Part shown: positions 62,477 through 64,000 of the stretch, in pieces
Layout of the letters: every line of letters begins with the position of its first letter
Numbering within the stretch: the first letter of the stretch is position 1
Source of the DNA: Bowdeniella nasicola
GTDB taxonomy: Bacteria > Actinomycetota > Actinomycetes > Actinomycetales > Actinomycetaceae
Assembly (NCBI RefSeq): GCF_900107735.1
Contig: NZ_FNQV01000002.1
Span: 62,001-126,000, forward strand
Length of the DNA stretch: 64,000 bases
Direction: 5' to 3'
Program-made: the position numbers and the translations under genes
Notes under the pieces: generated by a model
The model's input: only the letters and a program-made list of their open reading frames with translations
The model's database searches: none
What the model was told of the DNA's origin: nothing

Positions 62477-64000
62477 TTAACTACGGTTTGAGTCAACCTT
62501 GCTCTTGGCCTCAAGAGCGCGATACACCGCTTCTTGATCCTTCGGATCCAACGTCGCGACGGAGGTCGATGCCAGGTGGGCATGCTCCTCATGCGCGGCG
62601 GCAAGTTCCTGCGGGGAGACCGGACGCACCCGATCTTCGTAGAAGAAGCGAGACAGGCGCTGCTTGATGCGATCGGCCTTGTATCCCTTTCGCTCGATGC
62701 CGTTGGCGTCGACCTCGGGCTCGATTTCAATCGGTGCACGGTCCTCGAAGGAGACCAGCGTCCAGCGCTCATAGGGGTTCAGCGGACGGTGGACTTCCAT
62801 CATCGCGCCGTTTTCCAGCTGGACCACACGTCCGGTCTCATGCCCATGCAGGACAAGCTCCCGGTCGCGGCGCTGCAGGGCCAGGCAGATCCGCTTTGTC
62901 AGGTAGAACGCGAGCCACGGAAGGAGGAAGAACCCAAAGCGTAGGACCCACGTAATGAGGTTGAGGTCGAGCCCCAAGTGGGTGGCCACGAGGTCGTTCG
63001 ATCCTGCGATCACGAGAACGAGGAACGCCGTAATTATCGAGACGCCAATCGCGGTGCGTACCGGAGCGTTGCGCGGACGATCAAGGATATGGTGCTCGCC
63101 CGTGTCCTTGGTGGCGGCCTTCTCAATGAACGGCCAAGCGCCCAACAGTGTGAAGAGCACGCCTGGAATGACGACGCCGGGCACCAAGATGTTCAGTGAG
63201 AGCGTGTAGCCGCCAATGACGTATTCGGTCTGTCCAGGCATCAGGCGCAATGCACCCTCGAGGAACAGCATGTACCAGTCAGGCTGGGCGCCGGCTGAAA
63301 CCGGAGAGGGATCGTACGGGCCGTAGTTCCACACATTGTTGATGGAAAGGAAAGCTCCCATCAGAGCGATGACACCAAAGACGATGAAGAAGAAGCCGCC
63401 GGCCTTCGCTGCATAGACCGGCAGGACCGGGTAGCCCACAACATTCTTGTTCGTCTTTCCGGGCCCGGGGTACTGGGTGTGCTTGTGCACGACGACCATC
63501 ATGAGGTGAATCGAGACCAGCGCCAGGATAAGGCCGGGAACCAACAGGATGTGCGCGGTGAACAGCCGCGGAATGATCACAGTGCCCGGGAACTCGCCGC
63601 CGAAGAGACCGTAGGAGACGTAGGAACCGAGAATCGGAATCGACTTGGCGACACCGTCCGCGATTCGCAGACCGTTTCCGGAAAGGACGTCATCCGGCAG
63701 GGAGTAACCCGTGAAGCCGGCGAGCAAACCTAGGATCAGGAGCGTGAAGCCGACGACCCAGTTCAGTTCGCGGGGACGACGGAAGGCGCCCGTAAAGAAG
63801 ACGCGGAACATGTGGGCCGTGATGGCCGCCATGAACAGCAGGGCAGCCCAGTGGTGCATCTGGCGCATCAAGAGGCCACCACGAACCTCGAACGAGAGCT
63901 CAAGTGTGGACTTGAATGCCTCCGACATCTCCACGCCCTGCATCGAGGTCGGGAGCTGGTCGGTGGGGTAGTGCACCTCGGCCATTGACGGCACGAAGAA
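62477..64000 (-). CDS. qcrB: cytochrome bc1 complex cytochrome b subunit (QcrB), 5' end cut by window edge
   Basis: Quinol-oxidising cytochrome b of the bc1-aa3 supercomplex. The frame is open to the right edge and enters the window after the first helices. Visible are EVRGGLLMRQMHHWAALLFM (haem ligand region), HMFRVFFTGAFRRPRELNW, the Qo-site SLPDDVLSGNGLRIADG, AHILLVPGLILALVSIHL and QPDWYMLFLEGALRLMP (PDWY/PEWY-like Qo motif). The C-terminal 150 residues are a cytoplasmic extension, as usual in actinobacterial QcrB. The N-terminal part and the qcrC/qcrA genes lie outside. Confidence 0.95.
   Translation of the reverse strand, partial: FFVPSMAEVHYPTDQLPTSMQGVEMSEAFKSTLELSFEVRGGLLMRQMHHWAALLFMAAITAHMFRVFFTGAFRRPRELNWVVGFTLLILGLLAGFTGYSLPDDVLSGNGLRIADGVAKSIPILGSYVSYGLFGGEFPGTVIIPRLFTAHILLVPGLILALVSIHLMMVVVHKHTQYPGPGKTNKNVVGYPVLPVYAAKAGGFFFIVFGVIALMGAFLSINNVWNYGPYDPSPVSAGAQPDWYMLFLEGALRLMPGQTEYVIGGYTLSLNILVPGVVIPGVLFTLLGAWPFIEKAATKDTGEHHILDRPRNAPVRTAIGVSIITAFLVLVIAGSNDLVATHLGLDLNLITWVLRFGFFLLPWLAFYLTKRICLALQRRDRELVLHGHETGRVVQLENGAMMEVHRPLNPYERWTLVSFEDRAPIEIEPEVDANGIERKGYKADRIKQRLSRFFYEDRVRPVSPQELAAAHEEHAHLASTSVATLDPKDQEAVYRALEAKSKVDSNRS

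Overview
The window is chromosomal DNA from a high-GC Gram-positive bacterium of the phylum Actinomycetota. The evidence is a PucR-type FasR directly upstream of fabD, several small families largely restricted to actinobacteria (DUF3052, DUF3043, DUF4191, DUF4333-like), a polyphosphate glucokinase, linked glnA2-glnE-glnA1, homodimeric aceE, and actinobacterial QcrB/CtaF respiratory subunits. An Actinomycetaceae-like facultative anaerobe fits best, but this is inference; no rRNA or species marker is present. Genes are densely packed, with many 1-4 nt overlaps and many GTG starts. I see no insertion sequence, prophage, CRISPR array or integrase.

Layout. 1-4.2 kb: type II fatty acid synthesis (fasR-fabD-fabH-acpP-fabF, minus strand; fabF runs off the left edge). 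4.4-11.7 kb: a TPR-like protein, then a type-B succinate dehydrogenase/fumarate reductase (sdhCAB), aspartase and a Dcu transporter, which together look like an aspartate/fumarate respiration module. 11.7-16.3 kb: LOG-like protein, aceE, DUF3052 and tRNA-Val. 16.7-25.3 kb: DUF2207 membrane protein, a large lipoprotein, an OpuC-type osmoprotectant ABC transporter, a formamidase-like enzyme and a TauE/SafE exporter. 25.3-33.5 kb: nif3-CT398-RNase HI operon, yaaA, RNase P RNA, a helicase with two membrane segments, ppgK, map and a small SPOR-like protein. 33.7-44.4 kb: nadE-panB, glnA2-glnE, glnA1, and lipB-lipA-DUF4191. 44.5-50.6 kb: a pseudokinase-like membrane protein, lpd-sucB and pepA. 50.7-58.3 kb: two small membrane proteins with pyrD, a SLAC1/TehA channel, DUF3043, an M20 peptidase, lipoproteins, a glycerate-kinase-like protein, erpA and an FKBP lipoprotein. 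58.4-64 kb: ctaC-ctaD-ctaF, sodA and qcrB (5' end off the right edge).

How the genes fit together. aceE, sucB-type E2 and lpd form the lipoate-dependent dehydrogenase machinery, supplied by lipB-lipA. The aa3 oxidase and bc1 genes give aerobic respiration, while sdhCAB-aspA-dcu can support fumarate respiration. glnA1, glnA2 and glnE form the nitrogen assimilation block.

Most notable observations. (1) The glutaminase half of NadE has lost its catalytic residues. (2) In the nif3 operon, the CT398 protein has lost its zinc-ribbon cysteines and the RNase HI carries a histidine-phosphatase-like tail without catalytic histidines. (3) A serine/threonine kinase homologue lacks the ATP-binding lysine. 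(4) A 923-residue SF2 helicase has two predicted transmembrane helices. (5) Convergent gene pairs repeatedly interlock their stop codons. No complete undescribed multi-gene system can be claimed from this sequence; the helicase and the group of inactive-looking domains are the best leads.
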